DNA of 64,000 nt from Parapedobacter koreensis (GTDB lineage: Bacteria; Bacteroidota; Bacteroidia; Sphingobacteriales; Sphingobacteriaceae): NCBI RefSeq assembly GCF_900109365.1, contig NZ_FNZR01000002.1, positions 372,001 through 436,000 on the forward strand, in the 5' to 3' direction. The position numbers were made by a program, and so were the translations under genes. The notes below the pieces were generated by a model. It worked only from the letters and a program-made list of their open reading frames with translations, made no database searches and was not told where the DNA came from. Every line of letters starts with the position of its first letter. The first letter of the stretch is position 1. Below are positions 35,112 to 43,652 of the stretch, piece after piece.

Positions 35112-35230
35112 GCCGCAAATATACTAATTTTTTTAACATGGTTACCAATTTGTTAACTTAGTGAAAAAAGACCGGGCATAAATTTTTCCGATTTCACCGA
35201 CCAAAAATTCCTTAATCGGATTTTTTATAG

Positions 35231-35238
35231 TAGGTTTG
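35231..35238 (+). promoter_or_regulatory. -7 element of the DHH phosphoesterase gene
   Basis: TAGGTTTG fits TAnnTTTG with predicted start near 35243, about 14 nt before the ATG at 35257. No clear -33. Confidence 0.45.
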
Positions 35239-35256
35239 CACACTTTTAGCAGTTGA

Positions 35257-36267
35257 ATGTTTATACCGGAAGTGCTTAAGAACGAGCTGGCCAAACCAAA
35301 GCTTATCATTGTCACCACGCACCATAAACCCGATGGGGATGCATTGGGATCGTCTTTGGCTGTCTACCATTGGCTGAAAGCCAAGGGCCATACCATACAT
35401 GTCATCGTTCCATCTGACTTTGCCACTTTTCTGGATTGGATGCCCGGCAGGCAGGATGTGCGGATATACCTTGACGATAAGGCCGCCAATGATGCGTTGA
35501 TTGCTGCTGCCGACTTGATTTTCTGCTTGGATTTCAATGGGCTGGCTCGTATCCATGCGATGGAAGGTGCTGTGAGGGATGCATCGGGAACGAAAATCAT
35601 GATCGATCACCACCTGGATCCGGAAGGTTTCGATGACTACCGGCATTGGGACAACCATGCTGCCGCATCTGCGCAGTTGGTATATGATTTCATCGCCAAT
35701 GTAATGGATGATCGGCAGTCTATCACGCCGGAAATCGCTACATGCCTGTATACGGGTATCATGACGGATACCGGATCTTTCCGCTTCCAGACGACTACAC
35801 CTGCTATACACCTCATTGCCGCGGACCTCATCACCTTGGGGGCCAAAAACTGGAAAATACATGAGGCGATATACAACAGCTACACCGAAAACCGATTAAA
35901 GTTTCTCGGCTTTTGCTTGTTAAACAGGCTCGAAGTACTCCATGAATACCACACGGCCTTGTTTAGTATCTCCCGTGAAGACCTGTACCGGTTTAAAATC
36001 ACTACGGGGGATACCGAAGGGCTGGTGAACTACGCCTTGGCCATCAGCGGCATGAAGCTTGCAGCATTAATCATCGACCGCACCGAGCAGGTGAAGCTTT
36101 CGCTGCGATCTGTGGGGGATTTTCCCTGCAATGAGGTATGCAAAACGCATTTCAATGGTGGGGGCCATCGCAATGCAGCCGGTGGCAATTCCAATGAGCC
36201 ACTGGCGAATGTCGTACTGAAATTCAAATCGATATTACCAGAATATAAAGCGCTTTTAATACAATAA
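35257..36267 (+). CDS. DHH-family phosphoesterase (NrnA-like)
   Basis: A 336-residue metal-dependent phosphoesterase of the DHH/DHHA1 family. NrnA-type members degrade very short RNA (nanoRNA) and can dephosphorylate pAp. Seen: HHKPDGDALGSSLA (metal ligands His/Asp), LIFCLDFNG, the DHH motif IDHHLDPE near residue 115, TDTGSFRFQTT, and the C-terminal GGGHRNAAGG of DHHA1. Length is normal. It is 21 bp before the FKBP lipoprotein gene. Whether it also acts on cyclic dinucleotides cannot be told. Confidence 0.93.
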   Translation: MFIPEVLKNELAKPKLIIVTTHHKPDGDALGSSLAVYHWLKAKGHTIHVIVPSDFATFLDWMPGRQDVRIYLDDKAANDALIAAADLIFCLDFNGLARIHAMEGAVRDASGTKIMIDHHLDPEGFDDYRHWDNHAAASAQLVYDFIANVMDDRQSITPEIATCLYTGIMTDTGSFRFQTTTPAIHLIAADLITLGAKNWKIHEAIYNSYTENRLKFLGFCLLNRLEVLHEYHTALFSISREDLYRFKITTGDTEGLVNYALAISGMKLAALIIDRTEQVKLSLRSVGDFPCNEVCKTHFNGGGHRNAAGGNSNEPLANVVLKFKSILPEYKALLIQ

Positions 36268-36288
36268 TTTTTAATTACACACAAAAAA

Positions 36289-37245
36289 ATGAAGAAATCA
36301 ATTTTTAGTTTAGGGCTTGCAGTCGTCGTGCTGGCCAGTGCCTGCCAGCAATTCAAGACGGGCGAAGGGGGGTTGAAATACAAAATTGTGAAGGACAACG
36401 GCCAGCCGAAAGCACAAACAGGAGACCTGCTCTCGGTAAACCTGACCGTCACTACAGATAGGGATTCATTGTTATCCAGCACCTATAAAATTGGGTTGCC
36501 GCAAATCGTAACGATTGCTGCCGACTCGCTTCCCGGATTGTATCCGGGTGATTATAACTCCATGTTCCGGATGCTCGGCGAAGGCGACAGTGCCGTATTC
36601 CAACTGGATTTGGATACCATGGCGGCCAAAACCATGCAGCCAAAGCCAGACTTTGCCAATAAGTATGTGACCTTCAATGTAAAGGTGAATAAACATTTCA
36701 AAAAGGGCGAATTAACAGATAGTGCCCTGTACGCAGAGGTAAACACCTATTTCGATGCCGAAATAGAAAAACTGAAGGCTTCCGAAGAAAGCAAAATTAG
36801 CAGCTACATTGAAAAGAACAAGTTGGAGCCGGTAAAGACCGCATCTGGCTTGCAATACGTAATCACCGAAGAAGGTACCGGTGAAAAACCGGTTGCAGGT
36901 GATACGGTAAAGGTCAATTATACCGGCTCATTGGTTGCATCCGGTGATGTGTTTGACACGTCCATCAAGGAGGTAGCCGAAACAAACAAAATATACAACG
37001 CGATGCGGCCCTATGAACCGGCCAAGTTTGCTATCGGTGTCCGCCAGGTCATCCCCGGATGGGACGAAGGCCTATTGTTATTGCCCAAGGGAAGCAAGGC
37101 TAAACTGATCATCCCATCCCAACTGGGCTATGGCGAACGCGGAGACGGACGTGGCGTCATCCCGCCTTTTGCTCCGTTGGTTTTCGATGTCGAGCTCATC
37201 GACATCCTCAAGCCCGCAGTACAGGATACCACTGCGCAGCAATAA
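36289..37245 (+). CDS. FKBP-type peptidyl-prolyl isomerase lipoprotein
   Basis: A 318-residue lipoprotein (lipobox LASAC, Cys19) with an FKBP domain at residues 185-312: VKVNYTGSLVASGDVFDTS, then VIPGWDEGLLLLPKGSKAKL and GYGERGDGRGVIPPFAPLVF. This gives prolyl isomerase activity in the periplasm. Residues 30-140 look like a degenerate second FKBP-like domain (GDLLSVNLTVTTDRDSLLSS). It is a probable envelope folding helper, following the DHH gene by 21 bp. A terminator-like stem lies just after the stop. Confidence 0.93.
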   Translation: MKKSIFSLGLAVVVLASACQQFKTGEGGLKYKIVKDNGQPKAQTGDLLSVNLTVTTDRDSLLSSTYKIGLPQIVTIAADSLPGLYPGDYNSMFRMLGEGDSAVFQLDLDTMAAKTMQPKPDFANKYVTFNVKVNKHFKKGELTDSALYAEVNTYFDAEIEKLKASEESKISSYIEKNKLEPVKTASGLQYVITEEGTGEKPVAGDTVKVNYTGSLVASGDVFDTSIKEVAETNKIYNAMRPYEPAKFAIGVRQVIPGWDEGLLLLPKGSKAKLIIPSQLGYGERGDGRGVIPPFAPLVFDVELIDILKPAVQDTTAQQ

Positions 37246-37257
37246 AAAAACAAACGG

Positions 37258-37284
37258 ACGCCTTCCCCTTCGGAAGGCGTTCTT
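37258..37284 (+). terminator. Terminator-like stem after the FKBP gene
   Basis: ACGCCTTCC (37258-37266) pairs with GGAAGGCGT (37272-37280) around a 5-nt loop. The following TTCTTGCTTTT is only partly T-rich. Confidence 0.6.
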
Positions 37285-37313
37285 GCTTTTAAAGGGCAAG
37301 TTAGCTAAGTTTG
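37283..37313 (+). promoter_or_regulatory. tatD promoter
   Basis: TTG (37283-37285), exactly 20 bp spacer, then TAAGTTTG (37306-37313). Predicted start near 37318, about 18 nt before the ATG at 37336. Confidence 0.65.
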
Positions 37314-37335
37314 CAACGTACCCCCACTTCTGACA

Positions 37336-38103
37336 ATGACACTTACCGATACCCATACACATCTTTACTATTTATATGGTACGCCCGAGCTGGACAGCCA
37401 GATGCAACGCTGTTTTGACAATGACGTACGGCATTTGCTGCTGCCCAACGTAGACAGCGCTTCCATACCGAAGGTGTTGGGTACAGCCGCTACCTACCCG
37501 GACAGCTGCTACCCGATGATGGGGTTGCACCCCTGCGACGTAAAGGCCGATTATCCTAGCCAATTGGCTACCATCGAAAAAACAATAGCCGCAAACAACA
37601 TTTACGGCATCGGCGAAATCGGCATTGATCTGCATTGGGACAAAACAACGCTATCCCTGCAACAGGAAGCTTTCCGCATACAAACCGGTTGGGCCAAGGA
37701 ACTTGGGCTCCCCGTGTCCATCCATTGCCGCGATGCGTTTGATGAGCTCTTCCAATTGCTTGAAGAAATACAAGATGGCAGGCTTACCGGTGTGCTGCAC
37801 TGCTTCACTGGAAATCACGAACAAGCCCAGCGCACGGTAGCCTTGGGGTTGCACCTGGGCATTGGTGGCGTGGTCACCTACAAAAACGCCGGGCTCGATG
37901 CGGTCGTGGCAGCACTCAGCCTCGATCATATCGTGTTGGAGACCGACGCCCCTTACCTCGCTCCGGTGCCACATCGGGGCAAAAAGAATGAAAGCAGTTA
38001 CTTATTGTATATTGCGCAAAAAATTGCAGATTTGCACGGGGTGACATTGGATACCGTGGCCGCGACCACCACGGAAAATGCCAAGCGGGTTTTCGGAATT
38101 TAG
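37336..38103 (+). CDS. TatD-family metal-dependent hydrolase
   Basis: A 255-residue TIM-barrel hydrolase; family members act as 3'-5' exonucleases or D-aminoacyl-tRNA deacylase-like enzymes. Metal ligands are visible: DTHTHLYY (His6/His8 region), GEIGIDLHWD (Glu/Asp near 96), HCRDAF near 133, HCFTGN near 157 and ETDAPYLAP near 206. Length is normal. The asparaginase gene follows after 38 bp, perhaps on one transcript. The natural substrate is unknown. Confidence 0.93.
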   Translation: MTLTDTHTHLYYLYGTPELDSQMQRCFDNDVRHLLLPNVDSASIPKVLGTAATYPDSCYPMMGLHPCDVKADYPSQLATIEKTIAANNIYGIGEIGIDLHWDKTTLSLQQEAFRIQTGWAKELGLPVSIHCRDAFDELFQLLEEIQDGRLTGVLHCFTGNHEQAQRTVALGLHLGIGGVVTYKNAGLDAVVAALSLDHIVLETDAPYLAPVPHRGKKNESSYLLYIAQKIADLHGVTLDTVAATTTENAKRVFGI

Positions 38104-38141
38104 ACCCCGATACCAATCGGGATAACCATAACGCTAACTGG

Positions 38142-39158
38142 ATGAATAATATTTTCGTAATTTATACGGGTGGGACTATCGGAATGGTCAAAGACGAACA
38201 AAACGGCACATTTATCCCGTTTGACTTCGACCTCATCGCCAAGAATATTCCCGAACTCGCGCGGCTTAATTACAACCTACGTGTGCATTCCTTTACGCCC
38301 ATCATCGATTCTTCCAATATGCAACCGGCCATCTGGGTGGAAATGGCCAATATTATCCGGGAAAATTATGATACCTGCGACGGCTTCGTCATCCTCCACG
38401 GCTCTGACACGATGGCTTTTTCCGCATCAGCGCTCAGTTTCATGCTTGAAGGGCTTCAAAAACCGGTCATCCTTTCCGGATCGCAGCTACCCATCGGCGA
38501 GATACGTACAGACGCAAGGGAAAACTTAATCACCGCATTGGAACTTGCTTCCGCAAAAAAGAAAGGCAAATCACTCATCCATGAAGTGTGCATCTTCTTT
38601 GACAATAAATTATTCCGTGGCAACCGATCGTTTAAATACAACTCAGCCAAATTCGAGGCCTTCCGGTCGCCTAACTACCCGGTACTAGTGGAAGCTGGTG
38701 TGCACCTCAAGTATACCAAGGACGCGTTGCTTGACAACAGCGACAAAGAATTTATCTTGCATACCAAACTGGACAATTCGGTATCCGTACTCAAGTTGTA
38801 CCCGGGTATCAGCCCGCAGGTCGTGCGTGCCGTGTTGGAATCCGAGGCCCGGTCTGTCATCATGGAAACGTTCGGCTCGGGAAACACGACCACCGCTCAG
38901 TGGTTCCTTGACCTGATCGATGAAGCTATCCGCCATGGCAAAAATATCCTCAACATCTCCCAGTGCAAGGTGGGCAGCGTAGAGCTGGGGCGCTATGAAA
39001 CCAGCCGCTACCTGAAAGAAATGGGCGTAATCAGCGGATACGACATGACCTTCGAAGCCGCTGTGACCAAACTGATGTACCTGCAAGGGGAATTTGAAAA
39101 CCAACAAGATGTAGCCTACTGGGCGGAACAGAATATCCGGGGTGAATTAACCGCGTAG
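38142..39158 (+). CDS. ansA: L-asparaginase (type I, cytoplasmic)
   Basis: A 338-residue enzyme hydrolysing asparagine to aspartate and ammonia. Seen: first catalytic Thr in IYTGGTIGMVKD and second in HGSDTMAFSASALSFML; SSNMQPAIWVEMA is the substrate-binding loop. No signal peptide, so it is the cytoplasmic form. It ends 12 bp inside the convergent folC gene. Confidence 0.92.
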   Translation: MNNIFVIYTGGTIGMVKDEQNGTFIPFDFDLIAKNIPELARLNYNLRVHSFTPIIDSSNMQPAIWVEMANIIRENYDTCDGFVILHGSDTMAFSASALSFMLEGLQKPVILSGSQLPIGEIRTDARENLITALELASAKKKGKSLIHEVCIFFDNKLFRGNRSFKYNSAKFEAFRSPNYPVLVEAGVHLKYTKDALLDNSDKEFILHTKLDNSVSVLKLYPGISPQVVRAVLESEARSVIMETFGSGNTTTAQWFLDLIDEAIRHGKNILNISQCKVGSVELGRYETSRYLKEMGVISGYDMTFEAAVTKLMYLQGEFENQQDVAYWAEQNIRGELTA

Positions 39159-40439
39159 GGCATCCGCCACGATAAAGGTACTCCCCCCAATGAAGATGAG
39201 GTCGGCAGGATGGGCATGCTCCCGGGCGGCATGGACAGCCTCCGCTACCTTGCCATATGCTTCACCATGCAGCCCATAGCGCATAGCCGTAGCGCGTAAT
39301 TCGGATGCTGGCAATGCCCTGGGCATTGCCACTTCACTGAAGTAATACCGGGCGTCCTTGGGCAGTAGCGGCAGCATCTTATCCAAATCCTTGTCACGCA
39401 TGACGCCGATGACGATATGCAGATCCCGGTGGGGCGTAGCCATAATGTTGGCCAGCACTTCGCGCCAGCCATCCAAGTTGTGTCCGGTATCGCAAATTAC
39501 CAACGGGTTGGTCGATAAGGTTTGCCAGCGTCCCATCAAGCCGGTGAGTTCCTGCACCCGCGCCAAGGCGTGCCTAATATGCGCATCGGTAATGGAAAAA
39601 CCCGCCCGGCGCAATTCATCCACCGCACAAAGTACCGTTGCGACGTTCTTGACCTGATAGCTACCTGTCAAATCCAGCGCATAGATCGATCCCGTGGTAC
39701 TAGACCGATGGGTGGCATCCACGTATAACAATCCCGAATCTTTGCTCATTCCTGTGACCTGCCACAGCTGGGACGCATAAGCAAGCCGACTGCCTCGCTC
39801 GGCCGCGAAACGTTCAAAAACACCGGAGACCTCCGCTTGCCATTCACCGATGACCACCGGTATGCCCGGCTTCATGATGCCCGCTTTCTCGCTGGCGATT
39901 TCCTGTAGCGTATTACCCAATAGCTGGGTGTGGTCATAGCCGATGTTAGTGATAATGGAGAGCAGCGGGGTGATGATGTTGGTCGAATCGAGCCTTCCCC
40001 CCAACCCGGTCTCCACAATCGCGATATCAACCTGCTCATCGGCAAAGCACTTGAAGGCCATCGCAACGGTCACCTCAAAAAAAGAAGGCTCCACGGCTGC
40101 CATCAATGCTTGGTGATCACGGACAAAGCCTGCGACTGCCTCTTTGGCAACCATCGTGCCGTTTACGCGTATCCGCTCCCTGAAATCCAGCAGATGGGGC
40201 GACGTATAGAGCCCGGTCTTATAGCCCGCTGCCTGCAAAATAGCCGCGAGCATATGCGAGGTGGAACCCTTGCCGTTCGTTCCGGCTATATGCACCGATT
40301 TAAAGCGTTCATGGGGGTTGCCAAGTGCTTCGCAAAGCCGGTAGGTATTGGTCAGATCTTTCTTTATTGCCGATGCGCCGTCACGCGTAAACATGGGCAA
40401 ACGCGCATAAAGGTATTCAACCGCCTCGTTGTATTGCAT
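39147..40439 (-). CDS. folC: Folylpolyglutamate/dihydrofolate synthase
   Basis: A 430-residue Mur-ligase-like enzyme that adds glutamate to folates. Seen: P-loop HIAGTNGKGSTSHMLAAI near residue 52, the SPHLLDFRERI loop, ETGLGGRLDSTNI, and DTGHNLDGW in the C-terminal domain. Length is normal. It is the last gene of the exbB-exbD-tonB set, 31 bp after the TonB-like gene. Overlap with ansA may affect convergent transcripts. Confidence 0.95.
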   Translation of the reverse strand: MQYNEAVEYLYARLPMFTRDGASAIKKDLTNTYRLCEALGNPHERFKSVHIAGTNGKGSTSHMLAAILQAAGYKTGLYTSPHLLDFRERIRVNGTMVAKEAVAGFVRDHQALMAAVEPSFFEVTVAMAFKCFADEQVDIAIVETGLGGRLDSTNIITPLLSIITNIGYDHTQLLGNTLQEIASEKAGIMKPGIPVVIGEWQAEVSGVFERFAAERGSRLAYASQLWQVTGMSKDSGLLYVDATHRSSTTGSIYALDLTGSYQVKNVATVLCAVDELRRAGFSITDAHIRHALARVQELTGLMGRWQTLSTNPLVICDTGHNLDGWREVLANIMATPHRDLHIVIGVMRDKDLDKMLPLLPKDARYYFSEVAMPRALPASELRATAMRYGLHGEAYGKVAEAVHAAREHAHPADLIFIGGSTFIVADALRG

Positions 40440-40470
40440 AGCAGGTATGGGAAGTATGGGAATAGCTTTA

Positions 40471-41292
40471 TTATTTCAAGCGAAACCGAACTGGGACAAT
40501 AGCCTTCTGGACAGTTGGTGCCCGCTCCAGCTCATTCAGCCGCGCACCACGCAAAGCCCGCTCACACTTTTCCCAAAGGCTCCGGTCTGGCAACGTGGTA
40601 CCCTTCACCCCTGCCCGTGCATAGGTGATTGTCCCATTGGGCGCAACGTGTACTTCCACGGCCACCACGCCTGCCTGTTGGCCGTTGTCCTCGATTTGGG
40701 GAGGCACCACCCAGCGCCTATTGGCTATGGTAAGCCCGGACGTACCGAAGCCCGATCCGCCCTCGCCATAGTTTGCCGCCAGTGGATCGCCCTGCGCACT
40801 ACCTTGGTTGCCAGCTTCCGCCCCCGTACCATCGCCCTTGCCCGGGGCATTGTTGCGCTTGCCTGTATACAAGGCATTGGGGTTTACCGCTGGTTTACTC
40901 TCCTTTTTTTCCACGGTAGTTTCCTCCGCATTGGCCTTTTTGGTTTCATTGGCCACCACTGCAGGAGCGTCGTCCATATCCTGCGTAGCCACGGTACGCT
41001 CGGTCACCTGCTGGGAGGGCGTCGGTTGTGTCTCCTGTTGCGGATCAATCCTATCCGGCCGTACATTATTGGCATTCGGATCCGTGGACGGCTCGTCCAC
41101 GGTCATATAATCGTCGCCCATGCCCACTTCGGACGTGCCGTAATTCACAATAATGCCGCCTGTCCCAATTTCGGGAAACGCCGACCCAATCATAATAAAA
41201 AAACTGATCAGCAACAATCCCCCCATCACGCTACCCGATATCCACAATGCTTTCGGGTAGTTGTTGTCTTCCTGTAAATGATAATAGCCCAT
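40471..41292 (-). CDS. TonB-like energy transducer
   Basis: A 273-residue protein with one membrane helix (about 15-37), a periplasmic linker rich in Thr/Glu/Lys/Asn (about 55-165), and a TonB C-terminal-like domain (about 185-273; VAVEVHVAPNGTITYARAG). It would couple the ExbB/ExbD proton channel to outer-membrane receptors. It lies 67 bp below exbD in the same direction. A TolA-like role cannot be excluded because no Tol-Pal gene is present. Confidence 0.85.
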   Translation of the reverse strand: MGYYHLQEDNNYPKALWISGSVMGGLLLISFFIMIGSAFPEIGTGGIIVNYGTSEVGMGDDYMTVDEPSTDPNANNVRPDRIDPQQETQPTPSQQVTERTVATQDMDDAPAVVANETKKANAEETTVEKKESKPAVNPNALYTGKRNNAPGKGDGTGAEAGNQGSAQGDPLAANYGEGGSGFGTSGLTIANRRWVVPPQIEDNGQQAGVVAVEVHVAPNGTITYARAGVKGTTLPDRSLWEKCERALRGARLNELERAPTVQKAIVPVRFRLK

Positions 41293-41359
41293 CGTATTTC
41301 AATACGTCTTTGTTTCAATTAGATGCGCGCCACATGCGCATTCCATAAATCAACCTTCG

Positions 41360-41767
41360 TTATTCCCGCATCGGTTCCGTAGCCAGTACCAAGCGTATCT
41401 TCAGCTTGTTGGCGATGTCCATCACGGAGATCACATTCTGGATAGGCACTGTACTATCAGCATAAAGCATGATGGTCAGTTCTTCCCCGGGCTGGACGTA
41501 TGCTTGGACAGCGTTTGACAAGTTGGCATAAGGCACCTCCTGTTTATCGAGGTAATATTTCAAATCCTGGGTCACAGACACGGTCACCGTCTTCTTCGCT
41601 ACGGACTGTTCGCCCGCGCTCGAACGCGGCAACAGTAATTTGACAACCTGCGGGTTAGCCACGGCAGATGCCAGCAGGAAAAACAACATCAGGAAAAACA
41701 TGATGTCATTCAGGGAATCCGTGAAAACCCTTATTTCCGATTTATTTCGTCTTGCTCGTAAATTCAT
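41360..41767 (-). CDS. exbD: ExbD/TolR-family biopolymer transport protein
   Basis: A 135-residue membrane protein with one helix (about 18-38, LNDIMFFLMLFFLLASAV) including the conserved Asp of the proton path, followed by a small periplasmic domain. It works with ExbB to energise TonB. It starts 14 bp after exbB. TolR is the alternative name; the neighbour TonB-like gene favours ExbD. Confidence 0.9.
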   Translation of the reverse strand: MNLRARRNKSEIRVFTDSLNDIMFFLMLFFLLASAVANPQVVKLLLPRSSAGEQSVAKKTVTVSVTQDLKYYLDKQEVPYANLSNAVQAYVQPGEELTIMLYADSTVPIQNVISVMDIANKLKIRLVLATEPMRE

Positions 41768-41781
41768 CGCATTAGCACAGT

Positions 41782-42483
41782 TTAAGAGCCCGGTTCATCC
41801 AATAAGTCAACAAACTCGATTGCATCGGTTTCAATCCGGAGAATCAGCCGCTCCAGCATCGTATTCAGCACATGGTAGCCGGAGAAAGCCAGAATACCGA
41901 TGGTTAACCCCGCAGCGGAAGCGATCATCTTGACGTATAATCCACCGGAAACGCTGGCGATATCGATACCACCCGCGGCCTCCACATCCCTGAAGATAAT
42001 GATAACCCCGAAAATCGTTCCGACAAAACCAAGCATCGGCGCTACAGCGGATATGATACTCAATATATTGAGGTTCTTCTCCAGCCGGGCAACCTCCAGT
42101 TTGCCGATATTTTCAATGGCCCCTTCAATATCTTTAATCGGCCTACCTATCCGTAGCAAGCCCTTCTCAAGCATTCGCCCCAGTGCACTGTTGCTCGCCC
42201 GGCAAACGGACAGCGCCGAATCCAGCCTACCCGATAGCACGCTTTGCTTCACATGCGACATCAAGCTGGGATCGTATTTGGACGCCTTCTTGATGGTCAG
42301 GTACCGCTCAATAAAAATGACCAGTGTAGCAAAGAGCAATAACGCCAACGGGATCATTATCCATCCAGCCTTGACCAATAAACCTATCAAGCTTACTTGT
42401 TCATTCGCAAGTTCTACAGTTTGCTGCGCTGCACCCGCCAACGTGTCAAGCGGGTATACGGTGTCTTGTTGTAATAGTGACAT
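41782..42483 (-). CDS. exbB: ExbB/TolQ/MotA-family proton channel protein
   Basis: A 233-residue inner-membrane protein with three helices (about 30-55, 130-155 and 175-200). The family motif is visible in LEKNLNILSIISAVAPMLGF and GFVGTIFGVI. It forms the channel whose proton flow drives the TonB-like protein. It is 14 bp before exbD and 55 bp after the SPOR gene. Confidence 0.92.
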   Translation of the reverse strand: MSLLQQDTVYPLDTLAGAAQQTVELANEQVSLIGLLVKAGWIMIPLALLLFATLVIFIERYLTIKKASKYDPSLMSHVKQSVLSGRLDSALSVCRASNSALGRMLEKGLLRIGRPIKDIEGAIENIGKLEVARLEKNLNILSIISAVAPMLGFVGTIFGVIIIFRDVEAAGGIDIASVSGGLYVKMIASAAGLTIGILAFSGYHVLNTMLERLILRIETDAIEFVDLLDEPGS

Positions 42484-42538
42484 AAATTGTTGGTATGGTT
42501 TCCTATGCTTGTTTTATAATCTGCTTATTAATGTGTTG

Positions 42539-43585
42539 TTATTGGTCGCGTTCTACTTTCGCTATCCATGCGCCAGGCTCAAAGGTTTTCTGCACCCTGG
42601 CCAATTCCCTGTACGCTTCTTCTTCTGTCTCGAATGAACCCCAGCTTATCTTCTTACGGTTGCCGGGCATCCTGCTGTTGATGGCATGGAGTTCATAGCC
42701 CTTGGCTTTCATCTGGGCAACATATTTTTCCGCCTGTGCCATCGTGGCAAACGAGCCTACAATGATTTCGTAGGTGACCGCTGGCTTTGCCACCACTTCC
42801 GGAGGGTTTACCACGCTATCTGCCGATAGGCTATCCACAGGCTGTGCCTGCGTTGTGTCAAGTGCGACGGTATCAACGGTGACGATCGGTATTTGGACCG
42901 GTTGCCTACTTGGCTCGCTACTGCCCCCCCGGGCGGTATCACCTTCCCGCCCAAAAAGGGAGGCGATCTTTGTTCGCTCCAGCCATGCAGGCTTGTAATA
43001 CCAAGCCCATCCTACGGCGGCAAACAACAGCACGACCACCACCACCGTCGCAATCAACCATCGCGAACCACGTCCTTCACTTATGGATTCTTCAGCAACC
43101 GTTGTTTCGTCGGCCGCCACAACGGTCTCCGCCACCGCCACTGGTTGTTGTACCTCTTCGATAGCTGTCGTATGCAACGGTTTTTCCACGGGGGCAACCT
43201 CCTTTACCGGTTTGCGCCCGAAACCTTCCGCTTCAAAAGGCTTGAATACAAACGACGCACCATCAGCCAATAAATAACCCAGCCCGCTCAACAGCGCCTG
43301 ACCATTGCGGCTTATGGATTCCATTATTTTTGCAATGGCCTCATCCAGTATACGTTTTGCCGCGGCCTCATCCACCTTATACTGAACCTGCACATAAGCG
43401 GCTATTGAAAAAGCATCCGGTCTGCCGCTTTCGGCCAGTGCGACATGGCTTGTAGGGGGAAGAAACATCGATTGTTCTTCATCATAAGATGCAGCAACAT
43501 GCGTCACTGTAAACACGCCGATTTCCGGCACCTCCACTGCTGGGTATCGCCTTAACAAATTCACTATACACAAACCCAAATTCAT
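42539..43585 (-). CDS. HU-CCDC81/SPOR domain protein
   Basis: A 348-residue protein. Residues 1-130 resemble the Bacteroidota HU-CCDC81 domains (LLRRYPAVEVPEIGVFTV, then SGLGYLLADGASFVFKPF). One membrane helix lies near 181-200 (WLIATVVVVVLLFAAVGWAW). A Pro/Thr-rich linker leads to a SPOR domain (about 270-348; YEIIVGSFATMAQAEKYVA), which binds denuded peptidoglycan at division sites. It may link chromosome or cytoplasmic proteins to the cell wall. A -7 box (TACCTTTG, minus 43639-43632) could give it its own promoter. Confidence 0.88.
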   Translation of the reverse strand: MNLGLCIVNLLRRYPAVEVPEIGVFTVTHVAASYDEEQSMFLPPTSHVALAESGRPDAFSIAAYVQVQYKVDEAAAKRILDEAIAKIMESISRNGQALLSGLGYLLADGASFVFKPFEAEGFGRKPVKEVAPVEKPLHTTAIEEVQQPVAVAETVVAADETTVAEESISEGRGSRWLIATVVVVVLLFAAVGWAWYYKPAWLERTKIASLFGREGDTARGGSSEPSRQPVQIPIVTVDTVALDTTQAQPVDSLSADSVVNPPEVVAKPAVTYEIIVGSFATMAQAEKYVAQMKAKGYELHAINSRMPGNRKKISWGSFETEEEAYRELARVQKTFEPGAWIAKVERDQ

Positions 43586-43652
43586 ACGATATATTCTTCC
43601 TCAACTTACGTCGTTTGGCACCTTCACCTCACAAAGGTAATGCCTTAAGTCG

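Noticed and set aside
40429-41277. A 282-residue frame antisense to the TonB-like gene
   Set aside because: The TonB-like protein has a membrane helix, linker and C-terminal domain in operon context; the antisense product is His/Arg-rich without a domain.
41900-42637. A 245-residue frame antisense to exbB
   Set aside because: ExbB motifs fix the coding strand; this frame has no match to any pattern I know.
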